This document shows positions 34,037 through 42,531 of a DNA stretch of 56,843 nt, in pieces. The position numbers and the translations under genes were made by a program. Source of the stretch: JANQKX01 sp039028695. GTDB lineage: Bacteria > Pseudomonadota > Alphaproteobacteria > Kiloniellales > Kiloniellaceae. The DNA is taken from positions 1 through 56,843 of the forward strand of contig JBCCHN010000019.1 in NCBI GenBank assembly GCA_039028695.1, written 5' to 3'. Below the pieces are notes generated by a model. The model worked only from the letters and a program-made list of their open reading frames with translations. It searched no databases and was not told the DNA's origin. Each line of letters begins with the position of its first letter. Positions within the stretch are counted from its first letter, which is position 1.

Positions 34037-35335
34037 ATGAGCACTGCGGCCCAAGCGACAGTCGAGAGCGGCGATCAAACTTCTTCCGATCGCGAAAAGA
34101 AAGACCTCTACGAAATCGGCGAAATTCCGCCGATGGGGCACGTTCCCAAGCAGATGTATGCCTGGCTGATCCGCCGGGAGCGTCATGGTAAGCCCGAGGA
34201 TGCCATGCAGGTGGAGGTTGTCGACATTCCCGAGCTGGACAGCCACGAAGTGCTGATCATGGTGATGGCCGCCGGCGTCAACTACAACGGCATTTGGGCC
34301 GGCCTGGGCATTCCGATTTCGCCCTTTGACGTGCATAAAGCTGAATACCACATCGCTGGCTCGGACGCCTCGGGCATTATCTGGGCGGTCGGCTCCAAGG
34401 TCAAACGCTGGAAGGTGGGCGACGAGGTCGTTGTGCACTGCAACCAAGACGACGGCGACGATGAGCACTGCAATGGCGGTGATCCCATGGACTCTCCATC
34501 CCAGCGCATTTGGGGATATGAGACTCCCGACGGTTCCTTCGCCCAGTTCTGCGTGGTCCAGGCCCAGCAGGTCATGGCCCGCCCGCGCCACCTCACCTGG
34601 GAGGAGAGCGCCTGCTATACCCTGACCTTGGCAACCGCTTACCGCATGCTCTTTGGCCACAAGCCCCACGTTCTTGGGCCGGGTCAAAATGTGTTGGTCT
34701 GGGGCGCCTCGGGCGGTCTGGGCTCCATGGCGATTCAGCTGATCGCCACCGCCGGCGCTAATGCCATCGGTGTGATTTCCGACGAGGATAAGCGTGATTT
34801 CGTCATGTCCTTGGGTGCTAAGGGCGTGATAAATCGAAAGGATTTCGATTGTTGGGGCCGCCTGCCCGAAGTTAGCGATGTGGAGGGCTACCGGGAGTAC
34901 ATGAAAAAATGCCGGGAGTTCGGTAAGGCCATTTGGGCTATCACAGGCAAAGGCAACGACGTTGATTTCGTCTTCGAGCATCCCGGCGAGGCGACCTTCC
35001 CGGTCTCCTGCTTCGTGGTGAAGCGAGGCGGCATGGTGGTTTTCTGTGCCGGCACCACGGGCTATAACCTGACCATGGATGCCCGTTTTGTCTGGATGCG
35101 GCAAAAACGGATCCAAGGCAGTCACTTCGCCAACCTGATGCAGGCCGCCGAGGCCAACCATCTGGTGATCGAGCGGCGCCTGGATCCTTGCATGTCCGAA
35201 GTGTTCTCCTGGCACGACATCCCCCGGTCGCACACTAAGATGATGAAAAATCAGCATAAACCGGGCAATATGGCGGTTTTGGTGCAGTGCAAACGCCCGG
35301 GTATGCGCACCTTGGAAGACGCCATCGAAGGCTAG
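34037..35335 (+). CDS. ccr: Crotonyl-CoA carboxylase/reductase
   Basis: 432 residues, the expected Ccr length. An MDR protein that reductively carboxylates crotonyl-CoA with NADPH and CO2 to (2S)-ethylmalonyl-CoA, the key EMC reaction. Diagnostic stretches include NYNGIWAGLG, the His/Asp-rich insertion CNQDDGDDEHCNGGDP, the nucleotide loop WGASGGLGSMAIQL and the C-terminal GNMAVLVQ. GAGGAGA precedes the ATG. It is divergent from ecm and followed 32 bases later by mcd. Confidence 0.96.
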   Translation: MSTAAQATVESGDQTSSDREKKDLYEIGEIPPMGHVPKQMYAWLIRRERHGKPEDAMQVEVVDIPELDSHEVLIMVMAAGVNYNGIWAGLGIPISPFDVHKAEYHIAGSDASGIIWAVGSKVKRWKVGDEVVVHCNQDDGDDEHCNGGDPMDSPSQRIWGYETPDGSFAQFCVVQAQQVMARPRHLTWEESACYTLTLATAYRMLFGHKPHVLGPGQNVLVWGASGGLGSMAIQLIATAGANAIGVISDEDKRDFVMSLGAKGVINRKDFDCWGRLPEVSDVEGYREYMKKCREFGKAIWAITGKGNDVDFVFEHPGEATFPVSCFVVKRGGMVVFCAGTTGYNLTMDARFVWMRQKRIQGSHFANLMQAAEANHLVIERRLDPCMSEVFSWHDIPRSHTKMMKNQHKPGNMAVLVQCKRPGMRTLEDAIEG

Positions 35336-35367
35336 CAGCGGGTCAAAGTTCGCCGGAGACAGAGAGG

Positions 35368-37065
35368 ATGACAAGCCAGCCGCATGCCGTTGAGCCTGAG
35401 GAGCAATCCTTGGTGCTGCCCGAACTCCTGAAGCACTGCCGGGCCGCTTCGACCGGCGCTGAGGCCTACTTAGCCCAGGCCAAGGCGTCGGTTCAGGCGC
35501 TGGTGGCACCGGAGGGTAAGGTCTCCGCCCCTTTGCTCGAGCGGGAGCAGTTCGCAGCCCATGGCTTTGCCTGGTTGGCCACCTATGTGGCGGCTCTGGA
35601 GCAGATGTTGGCCTGGGCCGAACGGCTCGAGGCGGCGGGTGCCCTGCGCGAGCTGGAACTCCTGATGGTACAGGCCGCCTTTGGCGAGTACCTGCAGCAG
35701 ATTATCGGCGGCATCGCCATGAGCCAGGTCGAAATGGTCCGGCCCGGCGATTTTGGCCTATCTGCCGCGGCGAACGACCTGGCAAACCAGCCCCCAGTCC
35801 GAACGCTAATGGAGGATGGCAACAGCAGTGCGGTGCGTCAGCGCATCGCCGACCACCTTTACGAAAGCCTTGAGTCTCAAGACTTTGGGGCGCGCGCCCT
35901 GGATGATGACACCCTCGAGATGGTCAGCGACCAATTCCGCAAAATTGCCGATGATCACCTTGAGGCAGCCCACGACTGGCATCTCAAGGATGACCTCATC
36001 CCGATGGCGGTGGTTGAGCAACTCTCCGAGCTGGGGGTCTTTGGCTTGACGGTGCCGGAGGAGTATGGCGGCCTTGGCATGGGCAAGACGGCCATGTGTG
36101 TGGTGACCGAGGAGCTATCCCGGGGCTATATCGGATTGGGGTCTCTCGGCACCCGCTCGGAAATTGCTGCCGAACTTATACGCTTGGGCGGAACGGAAGA
36201 GCAAAAGACCAAATGGCTGCCCAAAATCGCGTCGGGTGAAATACTGCCGACCGCGGTTTTCACCGAACCCAACACAGGGTCGGATCTAGGATCCTTGCGC
36301 ACCCGCGCCGTTCGCGACGGCGAAATCTATAAGGTGACGGGCAATAAAACCTGGATCACTCACGCGGCGCGCAGTGACGTGATGACCCTTTTGGCCCGCA
36401 CCAATCCGGGCGAGGCCGGCTATAAGGGTCTTTCCATGTTTATCGCGGAAAAGCCCCGAGGCAACGATGCAAATCCCTTCCCGGCAGCGGGGATGACGGG
36501 GGGCGAGATTGAGGTTCTGGGCTATCGGGGCATGAAGGAATATGAGCTAGCCTTCGATAATTTTGAGGTCAAGGCGGAAAACCTCCTTGGGCAGGTCGAG
36601 GGCGAAGGCTTTAAGCAACTGATGGCGACCTTCGAATCCGCGCGGGTTCAAACCGCCGCGCGAGCGGTGGGCGTGGCCCAGTCGGCCATGGAACTTGGGC
36701 TGCAGTATGCCCTTGAGCGCATCCAGTTCGGCAAGCCGCTCATGGCCTTTCCGAGGGTGGCAGGAAAGCTGGCATGGATGGCGGTGGAGACCATGGTGGC
36801 CCGTCAGCTCACCTACTATTCCGCACGGCAGAAAGACAGTGACCGGCGCTGCGATATCGAGGCTGGCATGGCCAAGCTTTTGGGCGCCCGGGTCGCTTGG
36901 TCGAACGCGGACAATGCTCTGCAGATTCATGGCGGCAACGGCTATGCCCAGGAATACAAGATTTCCCGCGTGCTTTGCGATGCCCGAATCTTGAATATTT
37001 TTGAGGGTGCAGCGGAAATTCAGGCCCAGGTCATCACCCGCGGCCTGCTTGTTGGCCGAAATTAA
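35368..37065 (+). CDS. mcd: (2S)-methylsuccinyl-CoA dehydrogenase
   Basis: 565 residues from the ATG at 35368. It has an acyl-CoA dehydrogenase core (about 180-560; FTEPNTGSDLGSLRTRA, ALQIHGGNGYAQEYKISRVLCDARI) plus the helical N-terminal extension of about 150 residues that distinguishes Mcd from ordinary dehydrogenases. Oxidises (2S)-methylsuccinyl-CoA to mesaconyl-CoA and passes electrons to ETF, whose genes lie 3 kb downstream. Its position directly after ccr supports the call. The frame opens earlier (35287) inside ccr, but the later ATG matches the family N-terminus. Confidence 0.93.
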   Translation: MTSQPHAVEPEEQSLVLPELLKHCRAASTGAEAYLAQAKASVQALVAPEGKVSAPLLEREQFAAHGFAWLATYVAALEQMLAWAERLEAAGALRELELLMVQAAFGEYLQQIIGGIAMSQVEMVRPGDFGLSAAANDLANQPPVRTLMEDGNSSAVRQRIADHLYESLESQDFGARALDDDTLEMVSDQFRKIADDHLEAAHDWHLKDDLIPMAVVEQLSELGVFGLTVPEEYGGLGMGKTAMCVVTEELSRGYIGLGSLGTRSEIAAELIRLGGTEEQKTKWLPKIASGEILPTAVFTEPNTGSDLGSLRTRAVRDGEIYKVTGNKTWITHAARSDVMTLLARTNPGEAGYKGLSMFIAEKPRGNDANPFPAAGMTGGEIEVLGYRGMKEYELAFDNFEVKAENLLGQVEGEGFKQLMATFESARVQTAARAVGVAQSAMELGLQYALERIQFGKPLMAFPRVAGKLAWMAVETMVARQLTYYSARQKDSDRRCDIEAGMAKLLGARVAWSNADNALQIHGGNGYAQEYKISRVLCDARILNIFEGAAEIQAQVITRGLLVGRN

Positions 37066-37179
37066 AGCCCCCTCTCCTCCATACCGCCGACGTGACCATT
37101 TGATCCGACGCCGTTTTAAGGCAAACTCCCGGCTTGCACCCTGCGAAATTGGAAAGGTGCATTAGGGAAGGGAGCCTTC

Positions 37180-38307
37180 ATGGTCAGCAGATCCGCCCAC
37201 GCCGATGACATCGCCATGAAAGGCGAGGGTTATTACTCCTTGGCCACCAAGGGTGCCAAGGACGTGATCGACGGGGCCGCACCTTTGGTAGAGTCGGCGC
37301 TGGATGCAATGGCCAGCGAGGGGCATTTGCAAAACACTCAACGTCCCTTTTGCATGGCGGATATGGGCTGTGCGGATGGTGGAACGTCCCTGGCCATGGT
37401 CGGCGCGGCGCTTACCAAGGTTCAGGCTCTGGTCCCCAAGCGACCGCTCACCATGGTTTATTCAGACCAAACCTTTAACGACTATAACGCTCTCTTCCGC
37501 ATCGTTCACGGCCACACAACCATCGAATCCCACCTCCCAAGGATTGAGGGGCTCCATGTTTTTGCCTCGGCCACGTCATTTTATCAGCAGGCTTTGCCGG
37601 CAGGGTCCCTGGATCTGGGGTTTTCGGCGACGGCCATGCATTGGCTCAGCCGCAAGCCCATGGATATCTCCAATCACGTCCATGCCACCGGTGCGCAAGG
37701 GGCTGAACTCGCAGCCTTCGCCGATCAGGGCCGGCGGGACTGGGAGACAATCCTGCAGCACCGCGCGGCTGAATTGGCACCCGGTGGACGCCTGGTCTTA
37801 GTGAACTTTTGCCGCGACGAGGCTGGCCGCTACCTGGGCAACACGAGCGGCAAGAACATGTTTTCCATTCTTAATGACTTGTGGGTCGGGTCCATGGATG
37901 ACGGCACGATTACGAGCGATGAGTATCGGGCGATGACCTTGCCGCAATATTATAAAGACTTGGAAGAGTTTACCGCGCCGCTGCAAAACCGGGACAATGC
38001 CATAGCGGGCGCCGGTTTGCGTCTTGAGGAAGCCTTTACCCGGGTGGTGCCTTGCCCATTTGCCAAAGAGTTCGCGGAGGGTGGGGGCAAAGATCCCACA
38101 GAATTTGCCAAATCGTATATCCCGACCATTCGATCCTGGAACGAGAGCATCTTTTTTGCAGGGCTTTCACCTGCGCGGCCGCGCGAGGAACGCCAGGAGA
38201 TTATCGACGATTATTATGGGCGTTATGAGCAGCTGGTTCGGGAGGCTCCCCAGCAGCACCGCATGGACTATGTCCATGCCTATCTGGTGATCCGCAAAGA
38301 AGCCTGA
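37180..38307 (+). CDS. SABATH-family SAM-dependent carboxyl methyltransferase
   Basis: 375 residues. The N-terminus MKGEGYYSLATKGAK, the SAM loop ADMGCADGGTS (60-70) and the substrate-pocket motif GFSATAMHWLS are those of the SABATH family, known mainly from plants, where members methylate carboxylates (salicylate, jasmonate) or purine nitrogens. Bacterial members exist but are poorly characterised. GGGAG lies six bases before the ATG. It is in the same direction as ccr-mcd, 114 bases after mcd, so it may be co-transcribed. A free dicarboxylic acid from the EMC pathway (mesaconate, methylsuccinate) is a conceivable substrate, with no direct evidence. Confidence 0.82.
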   Translation: MVSRSAHADDIAMKGEGYYSLATKGAKDVIDGAAPLVESALDAMASEGHLQNTQRPFCMADMGCADGGTSLAMVGAALTKVQALVPKRPLTMVYSDQTFNDYNALFRIVHGHTTIESHLPRIEGLHVFASATSFYQQALPAGSLDLGFSATAMHWLSRKPMDISNHVHATGAQGAELAAFADQGRRDWETILQHRAAELAPGGRLVLVNFCRDEAGRYLGNTSGKNMFSILNDLWVGSMDDGTITSDEYRAMTLPQYYKDLEEFTAPLQNRDNAIAGAGLRLEEAFTRVVPCPFAKEFAEGGGKDPTEFAKSYIPTIRSWNESIFFAGLSPARPREERQEIIDDYYGRYEQLVREAPQQHRMDYVHAYLVIRKEA

Positions 38308-38534
38308 AAAACGGTTTTTCAAAAAATCCAACCGAATCCTGCGTCCAAATGGGCGACAATGGGCAGGCCCTCGTTTTGAGCAGAGGAGCCTTGCGAAATT
38401 TTTCTGAATAAAGGGCTGTCAGCCGCGGGAAAGGGGGCCTATATAGGGTCATTCTAGAGCTTTGGGCGGCATCACCTGTCCAGCGGCTAAGCAACGCCCC
38501 CGCCCATTCGAACGTATAGGCAAAGGAGCAGAAA

Positions 38535-38729
38535 ATGTCCGATGATGCGCAACGCGCAACCTTGGTCTTGGAGCGCGACCCGCACGAGGGCACCTGGTTT
38601 GTCGTGGCCTACCTCATTCATGACTCGGGAAAACGCGAGCGGGCGACAGTCGCCATGTGTGATTCCCGGGAAGAGGCCTCAGAGAAACTCGCAAACGTTT
38701 GGAAGGACCACTACTGTAAAAGGTCATAA
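38535..38729 (+). CDS. Small conserved-looking soluble protein, 64 residues
   Basis: 64 residues with a good ribosome site (AAAGGAG, nine bases before ATG). A single small alpha/beta unit: VLERDPHEGTWFVVAYLI reads as two beta strands, then SREEASEKLANVWKDHY as a helix. No family is recognised. It sits in the EMC neighbourhood between the SABATH gene and the HIG1-like gene, all on the plus strand. Confidence 0.6.
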   Translation: MSDDAQRATLVLERDPHEGTWFVVAYLIHDSGKRERATVAMCDSREEASEKLANVWKDHYCKRS

Positions 38730-38832
38730 CCTACGCGGTGGGAAGCCAAGGTTCTCGGCGCGGTTTGGGGCTTTCACGTCAGCTCAACCCTGTTCGAGCG
38801 TTAGAGTGATTTCTATAAAGGTGGGTAGATAG

Positions 38833-39018
38833 ATGCTTTTTGGAATCTTGTTGGCAATCGCTCTTTTGCTCACGCTTGGCGTGCTGTTCTCGGGCCTCAT
38901 CGTGATGGCGCGTGGTGGTGAGGTGGCTCGCAAGTACTCCAATCAGCTCATGCGGTGGCGAATTATTGCTCAGGGCGTGGCAATTGTCATTTTGGCCTTG
39001 GCCATGGCGGTTGCCTGA
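38833..39018 (+). CDS. HIG1-like twin-transmembrane protein
   Basis: 61 residues with two membrane helices (about 2-26 and 44-60) joined by a basic loop RGGEVARKYSNQLMRWRIIAQ. The loop fits the HIG1-domain pattern Q-x2-R-x-R-x3-Q. Mitochondrial HIG1 proteins associate with respiratory complexes; bacterial members are uncharacterised. It lies 47 bases before the cobalamin adenosyltransferase gene and upstream of the ETF genes, in keeping with an electron-transfer setting. ATG preceded by AAAGGTGGG. Confidence 0.72.
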   Translation: MLFGILLAIALLLTLGVLFSGLIVMARGGEVARKYSNQLMRWRIIAQGVAIVILALAMAVA

Positions 39019-39065
39019 TCCCACCCGCTAGCAGTGCAGTAGGGCAATTTGGCGAGGGTGGAGCT

Positions 39066-39629
39066 TTGGTCGAACTTACGAAGATTTATACAAAGGGTGG
39101 CGACAAGGGAAAAACGTCCCTGTCCAATGGGGCCCGTGTCGTTAAGCACGATTTGCGGGTGGCGGCCTACGGGACCGTCGATGAGGCTAATTCAGCACTA
39201 GGACTGGCCCGCTTGCATTGCGAGGACGACGTGGACCGGCTCATTTCGCAACTGCAAAATGATCTCTTTGATTTGGGGGCAGATCTGTGCACCCCAGAGG
39301 TCGAGAATCCGCCCCATCCCCCTTTGCGCATCGTGTCCGCGCAGGTCGAGCGACTAGAAGCCGAAATCGACCGATTGAACGCCGAGTTGGCGCCACTGAA
39401 ATCCTTTATCTTACCGGGCGGCACCGCGGCGGCGGCTCATTTACACCTGGCGCGAACCATTGCTCGCCGGGCCGAGCGACAGGTGACGGCCCTGGCCGAA
39501 AAGGAGCCAATAAATCCCGAAGCCATCCGCTTTATAAACCGCCTCTCGGACCTGCTGTTTGTGCTCAGTCGTCACGTCAACGACGGTGGCGCGCTAGATG
39601 TCCTTTGGAAGCCGGGCGCCAATCGGTAA
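39066..39629 (+). CDS. Cob(I)alamin adenosyltransferase, PduO type
   Basis: 187 residues from a TTG at 39066, chosen because the family begins with VxLTKIYTxxGDxG and AGGGTGGAG precedes it. Signature blocks: KIYTKGGDKGKTSL (ATP site), ARTIARRAER and the C-terminal INRLSDLLFVLSR. Transfers the adenosyl group from ATP to cob(I)alamin, making the cofactor Ecm needs. Placement between mcd and etfBA inside the EMC cluster supports a dedicated role. Confidence 0.92.
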   Translation: MVELTKIYTKGGDKGKTSLSNGARVVKHDLRVAAYGTVDEANSALGLARLHCEDDVDRLISQLQNDLFDLGADLCTPEVENPPHPPLRIVSAQVERLEAEIDRLNAELAPLKSFILPGGTAAAAHLHLARTIARRAERQVTALAEKEPINPEAIRFINRLSDLLFVLSRHVNDGGALDVLWKPGANR

Positions 39630-39679
39630 AGCCGGGGAAAAATCCTTAGCTCCTGCGGATTTACGCTGGCCGACGGTGA

Positions 39680-39708
39680 TTGACAAGGGGCTTGGGTTGC
39701 TCTTATTG
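39680..39708 (+). promoter_or_regulatory. Sigma-70-type promoter of etfBA-hbd
   Basis: TTGACA (39680-39685), a 17-base spacer, then TTATTG (39703-39708), 135 bases before the etfB start. The perfect -35 and optimal spacing in an intergenic gap of 214 bases make it the best promoter visible for this unit. Confidence 0.5.
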
Positions 39709-39843
39709 TGCGCCCGCGAAAAACTCGGCCTCGCAGACTTCTAGCGTGGGTTAAATCCTAGGTGCTGGCAAATCGGGGTGCCGGGTTTTTAGTGAGAGTA
39801 TGGTTTTCTTGATCACCTCCAATCAAAGGGTCGCAAAGTCGCG

Positions 39844-40596
39844 ATGAAAGTCCTCGTCCCCATTAAGCGCGTCATAGATGCGAATGTGAAGGTCCGCGTT
39901 AAGGCCGATCAGACCGGCGTGGAACTCAATAACGTCAAAATGGCTATGAACCCCTTTTGCGAGATCGCGGTCGAAGAGGCTGTGCGCATGAAGGAAGCCG
40001 GAACCGCGAGCGAAGTGATCGTGGTGTCCGCCGGTGCCGCCAATTCCCAAGAAACTCTGCGCACCGGCTTGGCCATGGGTGCCGACCGGGGTGTGTTGGT
40101 ACAAAGCGATGCGGCCCTTGAGCCTTTAGCAATTGCCAAGCTTTTGAAGGCGGTTGTCGAAAAGGAAGGGGCCGAACTGGTCATTCTGGGCAAGCAGGCC
40201 ATTGACGGTGACAACAATCAAACCGGCCAGATGCTCGCGGCGTTGCTCGGATGGTCGCAAGGGACCTTTGTCTCCAAGATCGACGTGAGCGACGATGCCA
40301 TCACTGTGGTCCGTGAGGTCGACGGTGGGCTGGAGTCCTTGAAGTTGAGCCGGCCGAGCGTGGTTACGGTTGACCTGCGTTTGAACGAGCCGCGCTATGC
40401 GTCTTTGCCGAACATCATGAAGGCCAAGAAAAAGCCGATCGACACCCATTCTCCCGAGGATCTTGGGGTCGATGTCACGCCGCGCCTTGAAACCGTCAAG
40501 GTTACGGAACCGCCGGCACGGGCTGCGGGTGTCAAGGTTAGCTCGGTTGCCGAGCTGGTGGATAAACTCAAGAACGAAGCGAAGGTGATCTCATGA
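39844..40596 (+). CDS. etfB: Electron transfer flavoprotein, beta subunit
   Basis: 250 residues, family length. N-terminus MKVLVPIKRVIDANVKVRV and the AMP-binding loop region GADRGVLVQ and GKQAIDGDNNQTGQMLAALL are typical. ETF receives electrons from acyl-CoA dehydrogenases, here plausibly Mcd, and passes them to the quinone pool through ETF-QO (not in the window). The stop overlaps the etfA start by four bases. Confidence 0.96.
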   Translation: MKVLVPIKRVIDANVKVRVKADQTGVELNNVKMAMNPFCEIAVEEAVRMKEAGTASEVIVVSAGAANSQETLRTGLAMGADRGVLVQSDAALEPLAIAKLLKAVVEKEGAELVILGKQAIDGDNNQTGQMLAALLGWSQGTFVSKIDVSDDAITVVREVDGGLESLKLSRPSVVTVDLRLNEPRYASLPNIMKAKKKPIDTHSPEDLGVDVTPRLETVKVTEPPARAAGVKVSSVAELVDKLKNEAKVIS

Positions 40597-41525
40597 GCAT
40601 CCTCGTCCTAGCTGAACACGATAACAGCGAACTGCGCGCTGCAACCCTCAACACCGTGGCCGCCGCGGCTCAATTGGGTGGGGATGTGCATTTGTTGGTG
40701 GCCGGTACCAATTGCGGTGCGGTTGCCGAGGCCGGTGCCAAGGTTGCTGGCGTAGCCAAGGTGCTCCACGCCGATGCGGAGATTTACGGTCATGATTTGG
40801 CCGAGAACACGGCTCCCCTATTGGTTCAGTTGGCGCCCAATTACAGCCACGTATTGGCGGCAGCGACTACCTACGGCAAGAATGTCATGCCGCGTGCTGC
40901 CGCCCTCTTGGACGTCCAGCAGGTTTCAGACATCAGCGGCATCGAAGCGCCCGATACCTTCGTTCGTCCCATTTATGCGGGCAACGCCATGGCGACGGTT
41001 AAGTCATCCGATGCCATCAAGCTTGTCACCGTTCGCTCGACAGCCTTCGAGGCCGCTTCCGAGGAAGGCGGCAGCGCCGCGGTTGAAGCGGTATCGGCCA
41101 CGGAAGATGCCGGCCTTTCCAGCTTTGTGGGCCAGGAACTGACCAAGTCCGAGCGGCCTGAGTTGACCACGGCGGGTATTGTGATATCCGGCGGCCGGGG
41201 CATGCAAAGCGGCGATAACTTTGCCATGCTCGAGCGGGTTGCCGACAAGCTGGGTGCGGCCGTGGGTGCATCTCGGGCGGCCGTCGATGCGGGCTATGTG
41301 CCCAATGACTACCAAGTCGGCCAAACCGGCAAGGTAGTGGCGCCTGACCTCTATATCGCTGTGGGAATTTCCGGTGCCATTCAGCATTTGGCTGGTATGA
41401 AAGATTCCAAGGTGATCGTTGCGATCAATAAGGACGAGGAAGCCCCGATTTTCCAAGTTGCAGATTATGGTTTGGTCGCGGATCTGTTTGAGGCCGTGCC
41501 CGAGTTTGAAGCCGCTTTGGACTAA
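40593..41525 (+). CDS. etfA: Electron transfer flavoprotein, alpha subunit
   Basis: 310 residues. The C-terminal FAD-binding half carries GGRGMQSGDNF, GYVPNDYQVGQTGKVV and LYIAVGISGAIQH, the classical ETF-alpha signatures. Forms the heterodimer with EtfB; overlapped with etfB by four bases. A 93-base spacer with a stable hairpin separates it from the 3-hydroxybutyryl-CoA dehydrogenase gene. Confidence 0.96.
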   Translation: MSILVLAEHDNSELRAATLNTVAAAAQLGGDVHLLVAGTNCGAVAEAGAKVAGVAKVLHADAEIYGHDLAENTAPLLVQLAPNYSHVLAAATTYGKNVMPRAAALLDVQQVSDISGIEAPDTFVRPIYAGNAMATVKSSDAIKLVTVRSTAFEAASEEGGSAAVEAVSATEDAGLSSFVGQELTKSERPELTTAGIVISGGRGMQSGDNFAMLERVADKLGAAVGASRAAVDAGYVPNDYQVGQTGKVVAPDLYIAVGISGAIQHLAGMKDSKVIVAINKDEEAPIFQVADYGLVADLFEAVPEFEAALD

Positions 41526-41541
41526 GACTAAGCGCGTTCAG

Positions 41542-41591
41542 GGACGGGGCTTGACCGGCTGAGCCATCGCCTGGTTGGCCCGGCTCCGTCC
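41542..41591 (+). other. Hairpin between etfA and hbd
   Basis: GGACGGGGC (41542-41550) pairs with GCTCCGTCC (41583-41591), nine base pairs with one G-T wobble, enclosing smaller GC-rich pairings. No T-run follows, so it may be an mRNA processing or stability element rather than a terminator. Confidence 0.4.
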
Positions 41592-41618
41592 TCGGTAAGG
41601 ATTGAATAGGTAGACCTT

Positions 41619-42512
41619 ATGTCGGATCAGGACATCTCAAGCATCAAGTCAGTAGGCATTGTGGGGGCCGGACAAATGGGCGTAGGCATCGCCCACGTAG
41701 CCGCACTCGCGGGCTTTGATGTCAAGATCTCGGACATTGAGCAGGACATCGTTGACCGGGCCATCGAAAAGATCGGCCGCAACATGGAGCGCCAGGTCAG
41801 CAGAGAGCGGATCTCCGCGCAGGACAAGGCCACGGCGCTGGGAAAAATCCAGGGCGGGTGCGATATCGCGTTTTTCGGTGACTGTGACATCGTGATCGAA
41901 GCCGCCTCGGAAGTTGAAGAGCTGAAGCGTGAGATTTTTAAGCAGCTTTGTCCGGTGGTGAAACCGGATGCCCTGTTATGTACCAATACCTCGTCCATTT
42001 CGGTGACCCGCCTGGCATCGGTCACGGATCGGCCGGAAAAGTTCATGGGCATGCATTTCATGAACCCGGTTCCCCTCATGCAGCTCGTGGAGCTCATCCG
42101 GGGTATCGCCACCGAGGAGGAGACCTTTAAAACCGTTCGGGCCTTGGCCCACAAAATGGGCAAGACCACCGCGGCTGCCGAGGATTTTCCCGCCTTTATC
42201 GTCAATCGGATCTTGCTGCCGATGATTAACGAGGCGATTTATACCCTCTATGAAGGTGTGGGCTCGGTTCGGGCAATCGACACCGCCATGCACCTGGGGG
42301 CCAACCACCCCATGGGTCCACTGGAACTGGCGGATTTTATCGGTCTGGACGTCTGCTTGTCCGTCATGCACGTTCTTTATGACGGCTTGGCGGACAGCAA
42401 ATACCGGCCCTGCCCCTTGCTGGTGAAATATGTGGAGGCGGGTTGGATCGGGCGCAAATCCGGCCGGGGTTTTTACGACTATTCTGGCGACGAACCGGTG
42501 CCCACCCGCTAA
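41619..42512 (+). CDS. hbd: 3-hydroxybutyryl-CoA dehydrogenase
   Basis: 297 residues. Rossmann NAD motif GIVGAGQMGVGIAHVAALAG at the N-terminus, catalytic segment HFMNPVPLMQLVELI with its His, and the NTSSISVT loop. Interconverts acetoacetyl-CoA and 3-hydroxybutyryl-CoA, the step that feeds crotonyl-CoA to Ccr. Length of about 290 is that of the short monofunctional enzymes (Hbd/PaaH type). Last gene of the plus-strand series; the next gene is convergent 19 bases away. Confidence 0.92.
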   Translation: MSDQDISSIKSVGIVGAGQMGVGIAHVAALAGFDVKISDIEQDIVDRAIEKIGRNMERQVSRERISAQDKATALGKIQGGCDIAFFGDCDIVIEAASEVEELKREIFKQLCPVVKPDALLCTNTSSISVTRLASVTDRPEKFMGMHFMNPVPLMQLVELIRGIATEEETFKTVRALAHKMGKTTAAAEDFPAFIVNRILLPMINEAIYTLYEGVGSVRAIDTAMHLGANHPMGPLELADFIGLDVCLSVMHVLYDGLADSKYRPCPLLVKYVEAGWIGRKSGRGFYDYSGDEPVPTR

Positions 42513-42531
42513 GCGACGCGGTCGCAACGAT

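Noticed and set aside
33803..35509. Long open frame (568 codons) antisense to ccr
   Set aside because: It mirrors the GC-rich codon pattern of ccr, has no family features, and ccr is unmistakable on the other strand.
38305..38321. 17-base palindrome at the SABATH stop codon as terminator
   Set aside because: The stem is A/T-rich and followed by A, not T, on the coding strand, so termination is doubtful.
38730..39065. Possible cobalamin riboswitch near the adenosyltransferase gene
   Set aside because: No B12-box-like sequence or suitable multi-stem leader could be seen; the HIG1-like gene fills most of the gap.
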